A DNA stretch of 23,142 bases from Pseudomonadota bacterium. GTDB taxonomy: Bacteria; Pseudomonadota; Alphaproteobacteria; Micropepsales; Micropepsaceae. Location of the stretch: contig JAKAVI010000179.1 in NCBI GenBank assembly GCA_021817355.1, forward strand, positions 1 through 23,142, written 5' to 3'. Shown piece after piece: positions 1-8,246 of the stretch. Position 1 is the stretch's first letter; each line of letters begins with the position of its first letter. The notes under the pieces were generated by a model. It had not been told where the DNA came from, did not search any database, and saw only the letters and a list, made by a program, of their open reading frames with translations. The position numbers and the translations under genes are program-made.

Positions 1-119
1 ATCTCTTCGACTTCGGCTTCGGTTTCTGCCAGGCGCACCTCGAGCGCACCCGAAACGGCCAACACCGGCCACTGAATCAGGCCGTCATCCCGTAAGATCG
101 GCTCATAAAGACTGACCAA
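1..119 (-). CDS. GNAT-family acyltransferase, OlsB/hemolysin-like (N-terminal part, runs off the window)
   Basis: Only the first 39 codons are inside the window. Read from TTG at 119 the peptide begins LVSLYEPILRDDGLIQWPVL and continues into GALEVRLAETEAEVEEI. The segment LEVRLAETEAEVEE is typical of the first strand and helix of the ornithine-lipid/hemolysin-type GNAT acyltransferases of alphaproteobacteria, which move an acyl chain from acyl-ACP to an amine. The TTG start is chosen because AGGA lies eight bases upstream. The frame stays open back to about position 300 but contains no ATG there. Codon third positions are GC-rich, as in the neighbours. It lies downstream of the AmpG gene on the same strand, with a possible terminator between. 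The family call rests on a short motif, and the substrate cannot be inferred. Confidence 0.45.
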   Translation of the reverse strand, partial: MVSLYEPILRDDGLIQWPVLAVSGALEVRLAETEAEVEE

Positions 120-240
120 GCTCTGCTTCCTAACGCGCTGATCCGATTTTCGGGTGGGCGCTCCGCCTGCACCCGCGGGAGGACCCTCAAAGGCCCAGGT
201 CGCGAAGAACGTTCCGATCTTAGCCGGTCCGCTCCGTGGC

Positions 241-275
241 TGCAAATAAGGCAACCACCCCGGATTAGGGGGTTT
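241..275 (-). terminator. possible rho-independent terminator after the ampG-like gene
   Basis: On the plus strand AACC-A-CCCC (253-261) and GGGGGTT (268-274) form an inverted repeat with one bulged A and a loop of about six bases. Read on the minus strand the hairpin is followed by GCCTTATTT, a weak T-rich tail. It lies about 45 bases after the AmpG stop and before the next minus-strand gene. The tail is poor, so the call is tentative. Confidence 0.3.
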
Positions 276-316
276 GTGCGCAGATTTAGGGCGCAACCGG
301 CCTTATTCCTCAACCC

Positions 317-1675
317 TCAGGCGGAGGCGATGAGCTCTGGGGGCGGGCGCTGCTGCCGGCGATCCAGGACCCAGAACAGCAGCAAGGCAGGAATGCCAAT
401 GGCGCCCGAGCCCAGAAAGAACAGGGCATAGGCGGTCATGAGGCCATGGCCAGCTTTGAGGGCATCGACGGTGGCTCCCGAAAAACCCTTGAGGATCTTG
501 CCCGCCCAGGCATAGCTCGAGGTCAGGAGCGCATATTGGGTTGCGGTATAGCCGAGACTGGTCAGGCTCGACATGTAGGTCACGAGCGCGATGCCTGCCA
601 CTGCAATGCCGAAATTGTCGGCCATCATCACCGCGGCAAAGATCACAGGGCTGTGCCAGTAAGGCAGTACCGCATAGGCCGCGGTGCCAACAATCTGGGC
701 TGCACCGCCAATGAGCAGCGCCCGCATATAGCCGAGCCGCAGCGACAGATAGCCTCCCGCAGCGACCCCGAAGAGCACTGCCACCAGACCGAAGCTGCCG
801 CGAACGACACCCACCATGTCCTTGCTGAGGCCGATGTCATGATAGAGCGGATTGGCCATCGGTCCCATGACGAAGTTGGGCAGCTGAAAGAGGCTGATCG
901 CCGCCAGCATCAAAAGCGCCATCGGCCCATGGGCACGGAAGAAGGCAATGAAGGGTCCGGCAATGGCGTCATAGAGCCCGCGCAGCGTGGACAATGGCGC
1001 CTCGCTGGCCTTGCTGAGCATCACCTGATCGGCGCCGGCGGGCTCGCTCGCCCACAGACAGGCGCCGATGCCACAGCCCATCAAGGTGCCGTAGAGCAGA
1101 TAGGCACCGTTCCAGCCAATCCGGCTGGCGATGATCAGGATCACCGCTTCGCTCATCAACAGCGCCGCACGGTAGCCCAGCGTGTAGGCTGACGTCAGAA
1201 GCCCGAGCTCGTCGGCATCGCTGGCCGACTCAATGCGCCAGGCGTCGATCACGATGTCCTGGGTGGCCGAGGCAAAAGCCACCAAGAGTGCAAGAACACC
1301 AAGAAGCAGCAGGCCATGGGCGACGCCGGCAAGTGCCATTCCAGCCAAGCCTGCGCCGATGAGGACCTGTGCCAGCATCATCCAGCTGCGCCGCCGCCCC
1401 AGCCGGCCCAGCAGGGGCGGCTCGGTACGGTCGATCACCGGGGCCCACAGGAACTTCATCGAGTAGGCAATGCCAACCCAGGACAAAAAACCTATGGCCG
1501 AAAGGCTGATGCCGCGGTCCCGCAGCCAATAGCCGAAGGTGTTGCCGACCAGCATAAAGGGAAGCCCGGACGAAAAGCCGAGCACCAGCATCGTCAGCGC
1601 CTTGCGCTCGAAATAGTCCTTGAAGCCGTGGCGGCGGGCGGAACGGGACGCAAGCATGCAGTGCGCACTTACCAT
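317..1675 (-). CDS. ampG: AmpG-family muropeptide permease (MFS transporter)
   Basis: Integral inner-membrane protein of about 452 residues made almost entirely of hydrophobic helices. AmpG-family permeases import anhydromuropeptides released from the cell wall for recycling and, in some bacteria, for beta-lactamase induction. Family features near the N-terminus are FKDYFERKALTMLVLGFSSG (residues 18-37) with FSSGLPF at 34-40, then the ATQDIVIDAWRIE motif on the 4th-5th helix. A cytoplasmic loop with acidic and Ser/Ala-rich residues separates the two halves. The frame is open upstream to 1921, but that extension is proline/arginine-rich and not family-like, so I start at ATG 1675. ATG 1657 (MLASRSARRHG) is an equally possible start, and neither has a strong ribosome site. 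No ampD, nagZ or beta-lactamase gene is nearby. The substrate is inferred from the family, and related MFS permeases with other substrates exist. Confidence 0.8.
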   Translation of the reverse strand: MVSAHCMLASRSARRHGFKDYFERKALTMLVLGFSSGLPFMLVGNTFGYWLRDRGISLSAIGFLSWVGIAYSMKFLWAPVIDRTEPPLLGRLGRRRSWMMLAQVLIGAGLAGMALAGVAHGLLLLGVLALLVAFASATQDIVIDAWRIESASDADELGLLTSAYTLGYRAALLMSEAVILIIASRIGWNGAYLLYGTLMGCGIGACLWASEPAGADQVMLSKASEAPLSTLRGLYDAIAGPFIAFFRAHGPMALLMLAAISLFQLPNFVMGPMANPLYHDIGLSKDMVGVVRGSFGLVAVLFGVAAGGYLSLRLGYMRALLIGGAAQIVGTAAYAVLPYWHSPVIFAAVMMADNFGIAVAGIALVTYMSSLTSLGYTATQYALLTSSYAWAGKILKGFSGATVDALKAGHGLMTAYALFFLGSGAIGIPALLLFWVLDRRQQRPPPELIASA

Positions 1676-2319
1676 CTTGAGGGGGGCGTGACGGCTAAGA
1701 GCCGCGCCACAGGCTTCTGCGCCCTGTGCCCAGCCTAATTTTGCGACTGCGTGAAGGCAAGGCGGGGAGCTGGGCCGGCCTCGGGTCGAAGCCATGTCCC
1801 CGGCCAGGACCCAGACCTTCATTCCTGCGCCCTTCGGTCGCCGCGCCTCGAGGACAGGCCCCGCACCGGGCTCAGAGTCCCGCTCCCCGGTCCACACCTC
1901 TTCGGAGGGGGTCGTCCGCAACCGCTACGTGGCGTCGCGGGGGGTGCCATCTGTCGCAAAAGCTTCGTAAAACTGTGATGGTGGTGGCACGGCGCAGCCA
2001 TCCTTATCCGGCCCCATGGCCCTGGTGGTTTGTCATGACAGGCTGAGGGCGGCACCGAGGCTGGCGCAGGACGCGAAAGGGGCGTCGTTTGGACAGGAAC
2101 AACCGCAGCTTGTGCGCAGTTAGCCATTGCACGGGGGCAGTGGTGGCTTCAGAAAGACGACGGGACGTTTCCGCTCAAGGGCAAGGGATCTTCTCGTTTC
2201 CATGGGTGCAAGCGCTGGAGACGAGGCTCAGATGTGGTACCACGAACGAGGCTCGAGGATCGGCGCCAGGCGCGTCTTTCAGAAGGTGCGCGCCGCTTCG
2301 GCGCCAAACGAGGTCTTAG
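1676..2319. other. 644-base divergent gap between ampG-like gene and pstB
   Basis: I recognise no gene here on either strand. Short open frames exist, but they give arginine/proline-rich peptides of no known family. The part 1780-1960 is very GC-rich with many self-complementary stretches, for example around 1840-1905, so a structured RNA is possible, but it matches none I know (not tmRNA, SRP RNA or RNase P RNA by eye). TGTCATGACA at 2031-2040 is a perfect 10-base palindrome. Promoters for both flanking genes must lie here. No remnant of pstS, pstC or pstA is recognisable. Confidence 0.5.
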
Positions 2320-3099
2320 ATGAATGATATGCGACCGGTCGACAGCCTAGTGCGCATCGACATCCGCAATCTCGAATTCTTTTATGGTGCGACCCAGGCA
2401 CTGAAGGGCATTACTCTGCCGTTGCACGACAGGAAGGTCACCGCCTTCATTGGCCCGTCCGGTTGTGGCAAGTCGACCCTGTTGCGGGTGCTCAACCGTA
2501 TCTATGAACTTTATCCCAATCAGCGCGCCAAGGGTGAGGTGCTGCTCGATGGCCGCAATATTTTGCTGCCCGATGAAGACGTCAATCTGCTGCGTGCCCG
2601 TGTCGGCATGGTGTTTCAGAAGCCAACGCCCTTTCCAATGACGATCTATGACAACATCGCCTTCGGCATCAATCTGTACGAGCGTCTGCCGCGCAGCGAG
2701 CTCTCCGACCGCATCGAACACGCGCTGCGCAAGGCCGCACTCTGGGATGAGGTCAAGGACAAGCTCAATCAGTCCGGCCTGTCTTTGTCTGGGGGGCAGC
2801 AGCAGCGCCTGTGCATCGCACGCACTGTTGCTACCAGACCGGAAGTCATTTTGCTGGACGAACCGGCCTCGGCGCTTGATCCCATCTCCACGGCGAAGAT
2901 CGAAGAGCTGATGGATGAGCTGTCGGCGGAGTACACGATCGCGATCGTGACGCACAACATGCAGCAGGCAAGCCGCGTGTCCGACTATACCGCATTCATG
3001 TTCCTCGGTGAGCTGATCGAGTTTGGCGAAACCGAGCGGCTCTTCACCTCGCCGCAGAACAAGCGCACCGAAGAATACATCACCGGCCGTTTTGGCTGA
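2320..3099 (+). CDS. pstB: phosphate ABC transporter ATP-binding protein PstB
   Basis: Cytoplasmic ATPase of 259 residues, the usual PstB length, that powers phosphate uptake through the PstCA membrane channel. All ABC motifs are present: Walker [10 protein letters not shown] (45-53), Q-loop Q100 in [16 protein letters not shown], signature LSGGQQQR (156-163), Walker B VILLDEP (176-182) and switch H212 in [25 protein letters not shown] and the N-terminal [18 protein letters not shown] are typical of PstB rather than of other ABC ATPases. GAGGT sits five bases before ATG 2320. Unusually, it stands alone: the usual partners pstS, pstC and pstA (upstream) and phoU (downstream) are absent, and the next gene is convergent and only 20 bases away. 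Partner subunits must be elsewhere in the genome, or this copy serves another system. Confidence 0.93.
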   Translation: MNDMRPVDSLVRIDIRNLEFFYGATQALKGITLPLHDRKVTAFIGPSGCGKSTLLRVLNRIYELYPNQRAKGEVLLDGRNILLPDEDVNLLRARVGMVFQKPTPFPMTIYDNIAFGINLYERLPRSELSDRIEHALRKAALWDEVKDKLNQSGLSLSGGQQQRLCIARTVATRPEVILLDEPASALDPISTAKIEELMDELSAEYTIAIVTHNMQQASRVSDYTAFMFLGELIEFGETERLFTSPQNKRTEEYITGRFG

Positions 3100-3119
3100 G
3101 CCGGCGTCGGCGCTCGGGT

Positions 3120-4652
3120 TCAGCCACCTTCGCCGGCGGAGGTAAAACTCCAAGCACGCGCACCGCTGCCATCGTGCCAGACAAGGCTGAGACCATAGCT
3201 CACCGCCATGTTGATCAGGAGTGCGGCCAGCGCTGCGTAGCAGGGCAGGCTGAGTGCGCCGATGTGAAGGGTGTAGATCGCGCTTTTGAAGTGCAGTGAC
3301 CAGGCCATTGCCGTACCGGCGACAAGGCCGCACGCCCAGCCCGCGAACAGGGCTCTTGCGTGCAGCCTTGGAACATAGAGGGCGAGCACCACCGCAGGCA
3401 GGGTCTGGATGATCCAGATCCCACCCAGAAGCTGCAGCTGGATGGCATAGGCGTGGGGCATGGCCAGGATGAAGGCCAGGGCGCCCAGTTTGACGATGAG
3501 CGAGGTCCATCTGGCGATGCGCCCTTCCTCGGTCCCCGAACAGGTCGGGGCTATGAACTCCTTCCACAGGTTGCGGGTGAAGAGATTGGCGCAGGCAATC
3601 GACATGATCGCCGCGGGCACCAAGGCACCGATGGCGATGGCGGCGAATGCTACACCCACAAACCAGTCAGGAAAGCTCTTCAGGAAAAGGGCGGGGACGG
3701 CAAAATTGGCGCCGAACTGGCGGAAACCATAGGCAAAGGAGGGCATCTGACCGACCCTGGCGGCCAGTGCCATGTAGCCGAGGAGTGCTATAACTCCCAG
3801 AGCAAGCGAATAGGCCGGAAGGAGCGCGGCGTTGCGCTGTATCGCTTTTCGGCTCGAGGACGAAAGGACGCCCGTGAGGGCGTGCGGGTAAAGAAAAAGC
3901 GCTGCCGCCGAACCCAGTGCCAAGGTGGCATAGGCGCCCTGGCCTCCCCAGTTTGCGCCGCTGCCGGCGCGAAGGAGAAGTTTTGTCTTGGGGACAGCTG
4001 CGAAGATGGCGCCATAGCCACCGAGTTTGGTTGGGATGATAATGATCGCCGCAAGGATGGTAATGTAGATGAGGATGTCCTTGATGATCGCGATCATCGC
4101 CGGGGCACGCAGCCCGCTCGTCCAGGTGTAGCCAGCAAGGACGGCGAAAGCCAGAAGTAGCGGCCATTCGCCGTTCAGTCCAAGACCTGCCAGCACCACT
4201 TCCATGCCGACGAGCTGCAAGGCGATATAAGGCAAGGTGGCAATGATGCCGGTCACGGCAATGGCGGCGGCCAGCCGCGGCGCACCAAAGCGGCCGCGTA
4301 CGAAATCGGCCGCTGTGAGATAGCCTTTGTGCTGGGCCTCGCTCCACAGTCGGGGATAGACGAGGAACAGGATGGGAAAGGTCAGGATCGTATAGGGCAC
4401 GGCAAAAAAGCCTACGGCACCGGCGCCAAACATCAGTGCCGGGACGGCGATGAAGGTATACGCGGTATAAAGGTCTCCACCGAGCAGAAACCAGGTGATG
4501 AGCGTGCCAAAGCGCCCTCCGCCAAGACCCCACTCGTGCAACTGCCCAAGATCAGCCTTGCGCCAGCGTGATGCCAAGAACCCGATCGCGGTGACGGCGA
4601 TGAAGAGGCTGGCGAAAACCAAGTTCGCCAAGAGGCCGGCGTGGGCGCTCAC
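3120..4652 (-). CDS. mctP: sodium:solute symporter, MctP-like monocarboxylate permease
   Basis: Inner-membrane symporter of 510 residues with about 13 predicted helices, of the SSS family. The closest resemblance is to the MctP monocarboxylate permeases, which take up substrates such as lactate, pyruvate or alanine in rhizobia. Family features are the N-terminal EWGLGGGRFGTLITWFLLGG segment with DLYTAYTFIAVPA after it, HKGYLTAADFVRGRFG, and LFLYPHALTGVLSSSSRKAI in the middle. The start is GTG 4652: the stop of the upstream small membrane gene overlaps it as GTGA (4649-4652), which implies translational coupling. That arrangement, with a DUF3311 partner immediately upstream, is characteristic of MctP-type systems. 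Its 3' end faces pstB. The exact substrate is not readable from sequence, and no sensor or regulator gene lies next to it. Confidence 0.82.
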   Translation of the reverse strand: MSAHAGLLANLVFASLFIAVTAIGFLASRWRKADLGQLHEWGLGGGRFGTLITWFLLGGDLYTAYTFIAVPALMFGAGAVGFFAVPYTILTFPILFLVYPRLWSEAQHKGYLTAADFVRGRFGAPRLAAAIAVTGIIATLPYIALQLVGMEVVLAGLGLNGEWPLLLAFAVLAGYTWTSGLRAPAMIAIIKDILIYITILAAIIIIPTKLGGYGAIFAAVPKTKLLLRAGSGANWGGQGAYATLALGSAAALFLYPHALTGVLSSSSRKAIQRNAALLPAYSLALGVIALLGYMALAARVGQMPSFAYGFRQFGANFAVPALFLKSFPDWFVGVAFAAIAIGALVPAAIMSIACANLFTRNLWKEFIAPTCSGTEEGRIARWTSLIVKLGALAFILAMPHAYAIQLQLLGGIWIIQTLPAVVLALYVPRLHARALFAGWACGLVAGTAMAWSLHFKSAIYTLHIGALSLPCYAALAALLINMAVSYGLSLVWHDGSGARAWSFTSAGEGG

Positions 4653-4849
4653 GTCCCGTCACCGATCAGTCTGGCCGCTACCCACACGAGCATGGCCGCG
4701 AGCCCGACCCAGGCCAGCTGATACCAGTAGAAAAACGGAATGCCGGCGAGTTCGGGCGCGGCGCGATCATAGCTTGCCACCCAGAGCAGCGCCACAAAGG
4801 GAAGCAAAAGCAGGCCGACGCCTGCAAGCCTGCGCACCCGTCTTGTCAT
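4649..4849 (-). CDS. DUF3311 small membrane protein, partner of the MctP-type symporter
   Basis: A 66-residue protein with two membrane helices (about residues 8-26 and 40-60) joined by a short periplasmic loop YDRAAPELAGIPFFYWYQLA, the hallmark of DUF3311. Such proteins are encoded directly before SSS-family monocarboxylate symporters and are thought to be an accessory subunit. The biochemical role is not established. The frame is open further upstream, but the chosen ATG 4849 has AGGGGG five bases before it and gives a protein of family length. The stop overlaps the symporter start as GTGA, so the two are surely co-translated. The divergent gene at 4923 starts 73 bases away, so the promoter lies in that short interval. 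Confidence 0.8.
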   Translation of the reverse strand: MTRRVRRLAGVGLLLLPFVALLWVASYDRAAPELAGIPFFYWYQLAWVGLAAMLVWVAARLIGDGT

Positions 4850-4922
4850 CAAGCCCCCTGCCTTTTGCACCCAAAGATTGCTTAAGGCATAAGCTTGGAC
4901 GTCGCCAAGTCGCCGATCGGCC

Positions 4923-5369
4923 ATGAACCTTTCATATCTTCTGCTCTCGCTGGCCGGGATCATTGTTCTGGCGGGCCTGAACCGTCTGCTCCTGAAAACC
5001 CGGACGCCTATTCTGGATCAGGCTGCGGCGGAGGCCTTGCTGTGCCTCGAGGACCCCAGCCTGCGCCTGCGTCGCTTCAGTGGCGATGGCCGTGCCGGTC
5101 TTGTCGAAACCCAAGATGGCCAGCTCTTTGCCATTGCCGTGATCGGGGACCAACTTGTCGCCCGTGCGCTCGCCGCGGCAAGCCTTGCAGCCGTGCGCTA
5201 CAGGGGTGGCTGCCTCAGCCTGCGCCTGCGCGATTATGGCTTCCGCAGCATCAACCTTCACCTCGCCCGCGACGAGGCTTTGCAGTGGCTGGAACTGCTC
5301 GAAGCGAAATCGCCTCGCTCAGATGAGCGGCGGCAGCCCATCGTCGAGCACAAGACCCTCGGCGTCTGA
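4923..5369 (+). CDS. N-terminally membrane-anchored protein of unknown function
   Basis: Predicted 148-residue protein that I cannot assign to a named family. Residues 3-24 (LSYLLLSLAGIIVLAGLNRLLL) are split by only one charged residue near the end and form a likely signal anchor. The rest is soluble, with DPSLRLRRFSGDGRAGLVET then QDGQLFAIAVIGDQLVAR, which looks like short beta strands with no catalytic motif. High GC at third positions and a sensible amino-acid mix support it as real. It is divergent from the DUF3311-symporter pair and convergent with the XRE regulator, overlapping that gene's 3' end by about 50 bases. No obvious functional link to either neighbour can be drawn. Confidence 0.6.
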   Translation: MNLSYLLLSLAGIIVLAGLNRLLLKTRTPILDQAAAEALLCLEDPSLRLRRFSGDGRAGLVETQDGQLFAIAVIGDQLVARALAAASLAAVRYRGGCLSLRLRDYGFRSINLHLARDEALQWLELLEAKSPRSDERRQPIVEHKTLGV

Positions 5370-6152
5370 GAGAAACCGGGGCCAGTCGTCCGGCTCAAGG
5401 CCGAGCGTGACGGCCTCACTGCGTATGCCATCAAGATCGGCGGCGCCATCCGGGTTCAGAGGTCGTGCCCGCTCCCAGATTTCGCGCCAGTAATCGGCGA
5501 AATAGGTGCGATAGGGCTCGCCGGACAGGCGCAGGCCCGGCCGGCCATCCGTCATATACTCGCTCGCAAAGCCACCCAGAAGAAACTCGCGGTCGTCGAA
5601 CAGATAGCCCCCCATGCCCGGTACCAGCTCTTTGACGCCGTTGCAGACCGTGCGCACGCGAAAAGGCCGTCCCTGATAACGCAGCATGGTCGCCAGAACC
5701 TCCTTGAGCCGCTCCAGCTCATAAAAGATTTCCACGCGTTCCACCTCGAGCGAACCGTCAAGGATGCGCTGGTCGGTCAGCCGCCGGAACTCCTCCTGAA
5801 CAAAGGGGGTGGTCGCGTGGCGGGAGGCCAGACGAAACGCCCGCAAGCTGCGCTCGGTGCCGCTGGTCAGTTCACGCAAAAGACCGGGAAGCTCGCTCTG
5901 TATATCAATCAGGGCCGCCCCTCTTGACGGCGACGGCTCCTGCTCTTCGGCAAACAATGTTCCGACATCAATTTGCAAGAATTCGGCAAGACGCAGGCGT
6001 CGTCCTTCGCGCGGAAGATATTTTCCCGCCTCCCAGGCAGCAGCAGCGGTCAGGTCAACACTTAGGGCATTGGCAACATCATGCCGGGACAATCCCTTTT
6101 TTTCTCGCAAACGTTTGATACGTCTTCCAATTGCAATTCGACTGTCCTGCAT
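5319..6152 (-). CDS. XRE-family transcriptional regulator with a large C-terminal sensor-like domain
   Basis: Protein of about 277 residues. The N-terminal third is a Cro/C1-type helix-turn-helix: GRRIKRLREKKGLSRHDVAN, ALSVDLTAAAAWEAGKYLPR, then LRLAEFLQIDVGTLF, the standard XRE pattern. The long C-terminal part (about residues 85-277) is not a simple dimerisation tail. The stretch FDDREFLLGGFASEYM followed by GEPYRTYFADYWREIWERAR resembles the second half of phospholipase-D-like, non-catalytic effector domains found in some regulators. That is inference only, since no HKD motif is visible. The start is ATG 6152, with AGGA eight bases upstream; ATG 6158 is too close to that site. A perfect direct repeat lies just upstream (6182-6199), suggesting autoregulation. 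It is divergent from the desaturase gene, a possible target. Confidence 0.82.
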   Translation of the reverse strand: MQDSRIAIGRRIKRLREKKGLSRHDVANALSVDLTAAAAWEAGKYLPREGRRLRLAEFLQIDVGTLFAEEQEPSPSRGAALIDIQSELPGLLRELTSGTERSLRAFRLASRHATTPFVQEEFRRLTDQRILDGSLEVERVEIFYELERLKEVLATMLRYQGRPFRVRTVCNGVKELVPGMGGYLFDDREFLLGGFASEYMTDGRPGLRLSGEPYRTYFADYWREIWERARPLNPDGAADLDGIRSEAVTLGLEPDDWPRFLSDAEGLVLDDGLPPLI

Positions 6153-6181
6153 TCGCATAGTCCTAGAGCTGAACCAAAAGC

Positions 6182-6199
6182 AAAACTCCCGAAAACTCC
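6182..6199. promoter_or_regulatory. direct repeat AAAACTCC-CG-AAAACTCC, possible XRE operator
   Basis: Two perfect 8-base copies (6182-6189 and 6192-6199) repeat with a 10-base period, one helical turn, placing them on the same DNA face. They lie 30-47 bases upstream of the XRE start, in the AT-richer divergent region 6159-6372. Spacing and position suit an autoregulatory operator, but no binding data exist. Confidence 0.35.
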
Positions 6200-6372
6200 A
6201 ATAACCGCATGATTCAGCACATTGATTCTATGAAATAAATGCTAGACGCCCTCTTTGAGAGACACAACCACCATTGCATAGGACTTTCGGCTACTTGCCG
6301 ACGGTCAAGTGCTGAGTTGCAGATTGCATTAGCAGTTGCCGCAGGCTTTGATGCGTCGCAATGGTGAGAGCG

Positions 6373-7290
6373 ATGCACATCGATCCAGGAGCGCTGTTTA
6401 ATCCCGTCCAGCTCGCAACTCCGGCCTTTATTGGGCTGGTATTGCTCGAACTCGTCTATGCGCGGGTCACGGGACAGGCACGCTATGAGGCCCGTGACAC
6501 CCTCACCAGCCTCCTGATGGGGCTGGGCAGCGTTATTGCAGGGGCAGCGTTTGCCTTCCTGTTCGTGGATCTGGCGCGCGTGGTGCGTCCCTTGCGCCTG
6601 ACCGAGCTGCCGTTCACGCTCGGTGTGGTCATCGCCTGCTTCGTCGCCGACGATTTTGTCTATTACTGGTGGCACCGGGCCAGCCACCGGATGCGCTGGC
6701 TATGGGCCAATCATGTGGGCCATCACTCTAGCCAGCACTACAATCTCTCCACCGCCCTCCGTCAGCCCTGGACCGGTGCTCTAACGCCAGGTCTGCTGTT
6801 CAAACTGCCCCTGCTCCTCCTCGGCTTTCCCCTCTCCATGCTTTTGTTCGTGGGTGGGCTCAATCTCGTCTACCAGTTTTGGATCCACACCGAAGCGATT
6901 GGTAAACTTCCCCGGCCCTTCGAATTCGTCTTCAATACCCCCTCTCACCATCGGGTCCATCATGCGGTCAATCCGCACTATCTGGATGCCAATTACGCCG
7001 GGGTTTTCATCCTTTGGGACCGGATTTTCGGCAGTTTCGTGGCCGAAGGTGAAAAGCCGCGCTACGGCATCGTCAAGAATCTCTACAGCTTCAACCCCTT
7101 GGTCGTTGCCAGTCATGAGTGGCTGGCGATTGGCCCCGACCTGCGCCGCGCGCGCTCCGTCAAGGAGGCGCTGGGCTTCTTCCTTCGGCCGCCCGGATGG
7201 TCTCCTGACGGCTGCCGCGAGACCACCGATGCCATCAAGGCCCGCTGGCGCGCCCAGCTCTCTCACCCTGCCGCCGCTCCGGCCGAATAG
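6373..7290 (+). CDS. sterol desaturase / fatty acid hydroxylase superfamily membrane protein
   Basis: Di-iron membrane oxidoreductase of about 305 residues. Counting from the upstream ATG 6361, the histidine clusters that bind the metal are intact: HRASH (105-109, HX3H), HVGHH (118-122, HX2HH) and HHRVHH (196-201), plus H176 in FWIHTEAIG. Hydrophobic helices cover about residues 18-34, 48-72, 82-100 and 145-172. The family hydroxylates or desaturates lipids, sterols, hopanoids or carotenoids, and the bacterial substrates are mostly unknown. Start ATG 6373 is preferred because GGTGA precedes it by five bases; ATG 6361 would add four residues. It is divergent from the XRE gene and 94 bases before fabI, so a role in membrane lipid modification is plausible but inferred. 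Confidence 0.85.
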   Translation: MHIDPGALFNPVQLATPAFIGLVLLELVYARVTGQARYEARDTLTSLLMGLGSVIAGAAFAFLFVDLARVVRPLRLTELPFTLGVVIACFVADDFVYYWWHRASHRMRWLWANHVGHHSSQHYNLSTALRQPWTGALTPGLLFKLPLLLLGFPLSMLLFVGGLNLVYQFWIHTEAIGKLPRPFEFVFNTPSHHRVHHAVNPHYLDANYAGVFILWDRIFGSFVAEGEKPRYGIVKNLYSFNPLVVASHEWLAIGPDLRRARSVKEALGFFLRPPGWSPDGCRETTDAIKARWRAQLSHPAAAPAE

Positions 7291-7384
7291 ACCCACCTTG
7301 GGTCAGGCCCCTTTATTTGCACGGTTCCTTGGCCTATTCCCGGCGCGGCTTTAACCTTGCTGCACAGATACGAGGAGATTTTGC

Positions 7385-8206
7385 ATGTCCACTGCCGGGC
7401 TGATGAAGGGCAAACGCGGCCTTGTCATGGGCGTGGCCAATGAGCGTTCGATCGCCTGGGGCATTGCCCAGTCGCTCAGCGCCGCCGGCGCGGAGCTTGC
7501 CTTTACCTACCAGGGTGAGGCCTTCAAGAAGCGCGTTGCCCCGCTCGTGGCACCTCTGGCCCCTGCCGCAGTGATCGACTGCGACGTCTCTAATCCGGCC
7601 TCGCTCGAGGCCTGCTTTGCGACGTTGCGCAAGACCTGGCCCACTCTGGACTTTGTGGTCCACGCCATCGCCTTTTCCGACAAGGAGCAGCTCAAGGGTC
7701 GCTATGTCGATACCTCCATCGACAATTTCCGCATGACCATGGAAATTTCCTGCTACTCCTTTACCGCCGTCGCCCGCCATGCCGAAAAGATGATGCCCGA
7801 AGGTGGCGCCATGCTGACGCTGAGCTATTACGGCGCTGAAAAGGTCATGCCCCACTACAACATCATGGGTGTGGCCAAAGCGGCTCTTGAGGCCAGTGTC
7901 CGCTATCTGGCCGAAGACCTTGGCAAGCAGAACATTACGGTCAATGCCATTTCTGCCGGCCCGATCAAAACCCTCGCCGCGTCCGGTATCGGGGATTTCC
8001 GCTACATCCTGAAATGGAATGAATATAACTCGCCTCTGCGTCGCACGGTCACCACCCAGGAGGTCGGCGACGCCGCGCTGTTCCTGCTCTGTGGGCTGGG
8101 ACGCGCTGTCACCGGAGAGACCCTGCACGTCGATGCCGGTTATCACATCGTCGGCATGAAGGCGGAAGATGCGCCAGATATCGCCGTTGGAATGAAATCC
8201 GAATAG
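7385..8206 (+). CDS. fabI: enoyl-[acyl-carrier-protein] reductase FabI
   Basis: Cytoplasmic short-chain dehydrogenase of 273 residues that reduces trans-2-enoyl-ACP with NAD(P)H, the last step of each fatty-acid elongation round. The N-terminal nucleotide-binding segment [18 protein letters not shown] (12-29) is the FabI type. The active site is intact: Y148 in [20 protein letters not shown], catalytic Y158 and K165 (Y-x6-K). [15 protein letters not shown] and GYHIVGM near the C-terminus also match the family. AGGAG stands seven bases before ATG 7385. aroC follows after 40 bases on the same strand, a neighbourhood commonly seen in alphaproteobacteria, and the two are probably co-transcribed. 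Confidence 0.97.
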   Translation: MSTAGLMKGKRGLVMGVANERSIAWGIAQSLSAAGAELAFTYQGEAFKKRVAPLVAPLAPAAVIDCDVSNPASLEACFATLRKTWPTLDFVVHAIAFSDKEQLKGRYVDTSIDNFRMTMEISCYSFTAVARHAEKMMPEGGAMLTLSYYGAEKVMPHYNIMGVAKAALEASVRYLAEDLGKQNITVNAISAGPIKTLAASGIGDFRYILKWNEYNSPLRRTVTTQEVGDAALFLLCGLGRAVTGETLHVDAGYHIVGMKAEDAPDIAVGMKSE

Positions 8207-8246
8207 GTCCACGAGAGGGCTCGCAACAGCGTTCGGGAACCTGCCC

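Noticed and set aside
446..1192. Long plus-strand frame opposite the AmpG gene (248 codons)
   Set aside because: Its His/Gln/Arg-rich composition is the antisense pattern of a GC-rich membrane gene; the minus-strand product is a clear MFS permease.
1676..1921. N-terminal extension of the AmpG protein up to 1921
   Set aside because: The added 82 residues are Pro/Arg/Gly-rich, not found in the family, and lie in the GC-rich non-coding region.
2347..3567. Minus-strand frame of 406 codons opposite pstB and the end of the symporter gene
   Set aside because: It spans two convergent real genes and has no family resemblance. It is antisense to the conserved ABC motifs.
7291..7303. ACCCA-CCT-TGGGT hairpin after the desaturase gene as terminator
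   Set aside because: Stem of only five pairs and a weak T stretch several bases later; not convincing.
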